The notes under the pieces: model-generated | Seen by the model: only the letters and a program-made list of their open reading frames with translations | The model's database searches: none | What the model was told of the DNA's origin: nothing | Assembly: GCA_028712075.1 (NCBI GenBank) | Contig: JAQTQX010000007.1 | Span: 91,111 to 155,110 of the forward strand | Direction: 5' to 3' | Source of the DNA: Desulfuromonadaceae bacterium | GTDB lineage: Bacteria > Desulfobacterota > Desulfuromonadia > Geobacterales > Pseudopelobacteraceae | DNA length: 64,000 nucleotides | Shown here: positions 62,538 to 64,000 of the stretch, one piece after another | How positions within the stretch are numbered: the stretch's first letter is position 1 | How the letters are laid out: every line of letters starts with the position of its first letter | Translations under genes and position numbers: made by a program

Positions 62538-64000
62538 CTACGGAGCAGGTACGTTAACAGTGTTTGTATCCAAAGCTATCGTGCCTGGATTGGTTGCGCC
62601 GGCCAGAATTCTGCCGTTTATAACAGCGCCCGTCTGACCAGTCGCACTTACACCGGCAATGATATTGCCGTTAAATATTGTACCAACTCCAACAGTTGCA
62701 CTCGCAGCCGGAACCCAAAAAACATTCTCGGCCTGAGCGCCGTTCGTCAGTGAAACACTATTTGTGGTAGTCAGTGAAGAACCGATCTGAAATACCCAGA
62801 CAGCATTGGCATCGCCCTTGGCATCAAGTGTCAGAGGAGTTGAAATAAGCATCGTACTGCCTGATGTATAGGTTCCGGCAGGAAGAACGCCGGGAAGACC
62901 GCCATTGATAAATGCTCCAAGGTCCATTCCAGCAGGAACAGTGACGCCAGGTGCCAGGGCAGTGTAATAATTATACGCGGCCAGCAGGTCAATTCTGGCT
63001 TGTGCAGATACTGTGTCATTGATATGTATCGTGCCGTTAACCTGTACCGGAAGCAAACCATTGGAAGTGCCTGGATCCAGTGAAACGTCCCCGTTTATCA
63101 TAGTTGCAGCACCGGTGTTGGTGATTGCTGAAGTAGCCATGATTCCGAAACTGCTGGCCGAGCCGAGGTTTGTCAAAGAAACGGGTGGGGGGACAATTGC
63201 GTTTGCAGTAGTAAAGCTCCATACATAGTCAACGGCCACTGCATTGCCGGCAAGATCCTTGGCTCCGGTTGTAACTGTTGCGGTATAGGGAGTGTTGGCT
63301 GCAAGATTGCCGGATGGTGTAAATGTTGCAATTTTGCCTGACACATCATAAACGACGATCCCTGAAACCGGAGTTACACCCGTTTTCAACGTAAATGTTG
63401 CCGTACTGATTGTTAACTGATCCATATCCTTGCTGAACGTTGCGTGAACAGCGCTGTTTATCGCCACTTCTGTGGCAAGATCAGCAGGATTTACCAGAAT
63501 TACAATCGGCACGGTAACATCTGCAAGCGCGCCTGTTGTAAAGGTAAAGACAAAGTTGTTTGCCATGGCGTTGCCGGCCAGATCCTTGGCACCGGTTGTT
63601 ATCGTACAGGTATACTGAGTGTTATTTGCAAGATTGCTGGACGGCGTAAAAACGGCTGATGTATCGACCGGGGCAACTGTTCCTGTGACGGGAGTTACGC
63701 CCGGGCCTGTCACAAGAAAAGATGCCGAGGTGATTGACAATGGATCCATCAACTCGCTGAATCCTACGGTGACTTTTCGGTTGACAGGCACCGCTACCGC
63801 TGTATCAGAAGGTGAGGTGACCTTTACGGTCGGCTTTGTGGTGTCTGCAACAACGCCAGTGGTAAAGGTAAACAGATAATTGCTTGCCAGTGCATTACCG
63901 GCCAGATCCTTGACTCCGGTTCTAACCGTGGCGGTATAGAGAGTACCGTTGGCAAGAGCGCTTGATGGTGTAAAGATTGCTGATGTCCCGAGATCGGAAG
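62538..64000 (-). CDS. Ig-repeat protein with ice-binding-like (DUF3494) domain, 5' end outside
   Basis: The reading frame is open from the right window edge to the stop at 62538, at least 486 residues. It shows three Big_5-type Ig-like repeats, the first partial (each ends like TTGAKDLAGNAMANNFVFTF), then a C-terminal DUF3494 domain (TNLGSASSFGIMATSAITNT; AGTYTSGSTMLISTPLTLDA; GTIFNGNIIAGVSATGQTGA). DUF3494 proteins include ice-binding and adhesive proteins. An internal ATG at 63791 is not the true start because the repeat begins before it. Probably exported; signal peptide is out of view. Confidence 0.85.
   Translation of the reverse strand, partial: SDLGTSAIFTPSSALANGTLYTATVRTGVKDLAGNALASNYLFTFTTGVVADTTKPTVKVTSPSDTAVAVPVNRKVTVGFSELMDPLSITSASFLVTGPGVTPVTGTVAPVDTSAVFTPSSNLANNTQYTCTITTGAKDLAGNAMANNFVFTFTTGALADVTVPIVILVNPADLATEVAINSAVHATFSKDMDQLTISTATFTLKTGVTPVSGIVVYDVSGKIATFTPSGNLAANTPYTATVTTGAKDLAGNAVAVDYVWSFTTANAIVPPPVSLTNLGSASSFGIMATSAITNTGAATMINGDVSLDPGTSNGLLPVQVNGTIHINDTVSAQARIDLLAAYNYYTALAPGVTVPAGMDLGAFINGGLPGVLPAGTYTSGSTMLISTPLTLDAKGDANAVWVFQIGSSLTTTNSVSLTNGAQAENVFWVPAASATVGVGTIFNGNIIAGVSATGQTGAVINGRILAGATNPGTIALDTNTVNVPAP

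Noticed and set aside
63991..64000. The last ten bases AGATCGGAAG match the start of a common sequencing adapter.
   Set aside because: The bases read on in frame as part of an Ig-like repeat (SDLGTSAIFTP on the minus strand), and the window is cut at a round number, so a chance match is more likely. Reads beyond the window would settle it.
1..64000. tRNA, rRNA or riboswitch genes.
   Set aside because: Intergenic stretches were read for conserved cloverleaf ends and known aptamer cores and none was convincing; a covariance-model search would be decisive.

Overview
The window is a stretch of chromosome that looks like a Geobacter/Pelobacter-type member of the Desulfuromonadales (inference). 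The signs are a periplasmic cytochrome with twelve CXXCH motifs, a chemosensory operon with ExeA-like and DUF4388 proteins, a large polyunsaturated-fatty-acid synthase joined to olefin genes, many outer-membrane lipoproteins, and GC-rich palindromic interspersed repeats. No tRNA, rRNA, CRISPR array, transposase or phage gene was seen.

Layout. 1-6720 (minus strand): chemosensory operon of DUF4388-receiver protein, CheY, CheA, ExeA-like ATPase, two CheW proteins and a HEAT-repeat protein that runs off the left edge; no receptor, CheR or CheB is in view. 6822-12967 (minus): der, era, a dodecaheme cytochrome c, glnS and miaB. 13112-15830: a YrfG-type nucleotidase, a YtxH-like protein, a flavoprotein and an orphan HPt protein. 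15834-35297 (minus): seven translationally coupled genes, pfaD-pfaA-pfaC-oleA-oleB-oleC-oleD, about 19.5 kb. 35817-41297: a MASE3/PAS histidine kinase, a TRIC-like membrane protein, hemerythrin, DCC-family, UPF0270 and GreA/B-like proteins, and a His-rich unknown. 41745-49893 (minus): an envelope block with MlaA, an alpha/beta hydrolase, a lipoprotein, an MFS carrier, an MscS-type channel, a BON lipoprotein, a BrkB-family protein and a broken HAD gene. 50201-64000 (minus): a ribosome hibernation-like factor, OmpA and DUF4398 lipoproteins, a DUF748 protein, a phosphatase, a fused acyl-activating/acyltransferase enzyme, secreted His- or Pro-rich proteins, two outer-membrane barrels, and an Ig-repeat/ice-binding-like (DUF3494) protein cut by the right edge.

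The central system is the pfa-ole operon. PfaD (enoyl reductase), PfaA (KS-AT-ACPx3-KR-DH) and PfaC (KS-CLF-AT-four hotdog DH domains) should build a polyunsaturated acyl chain. OleA would condense two chains, OleD reduce the beta-keto acid, OleC form a beta-lactone and OleB decarboxylate it to an olefin. Fusing both machines into one transcript suggests a dedicated polyunsaturated long-chain hydrocarbon pathway (inference from the known Pfa and Ole reactions). A 96-bp palindromic repeat sits in frame inside pfaC.

A second notable pattern is a repeated upstream module on the minus strand: a block like AACAGTCTGAT and, about 78 bp further from the gene, a palindrome like GTCACATGTGACGG (both as read on the plus strand). 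It lies upstream of the BON lipoprotein, the DUF4398 lipoprotein and a secreted His-rich protein, and in weaker form upstream of the GreA/B-like and hemerythrin genes. It suggests a small envelope or stress regulon.
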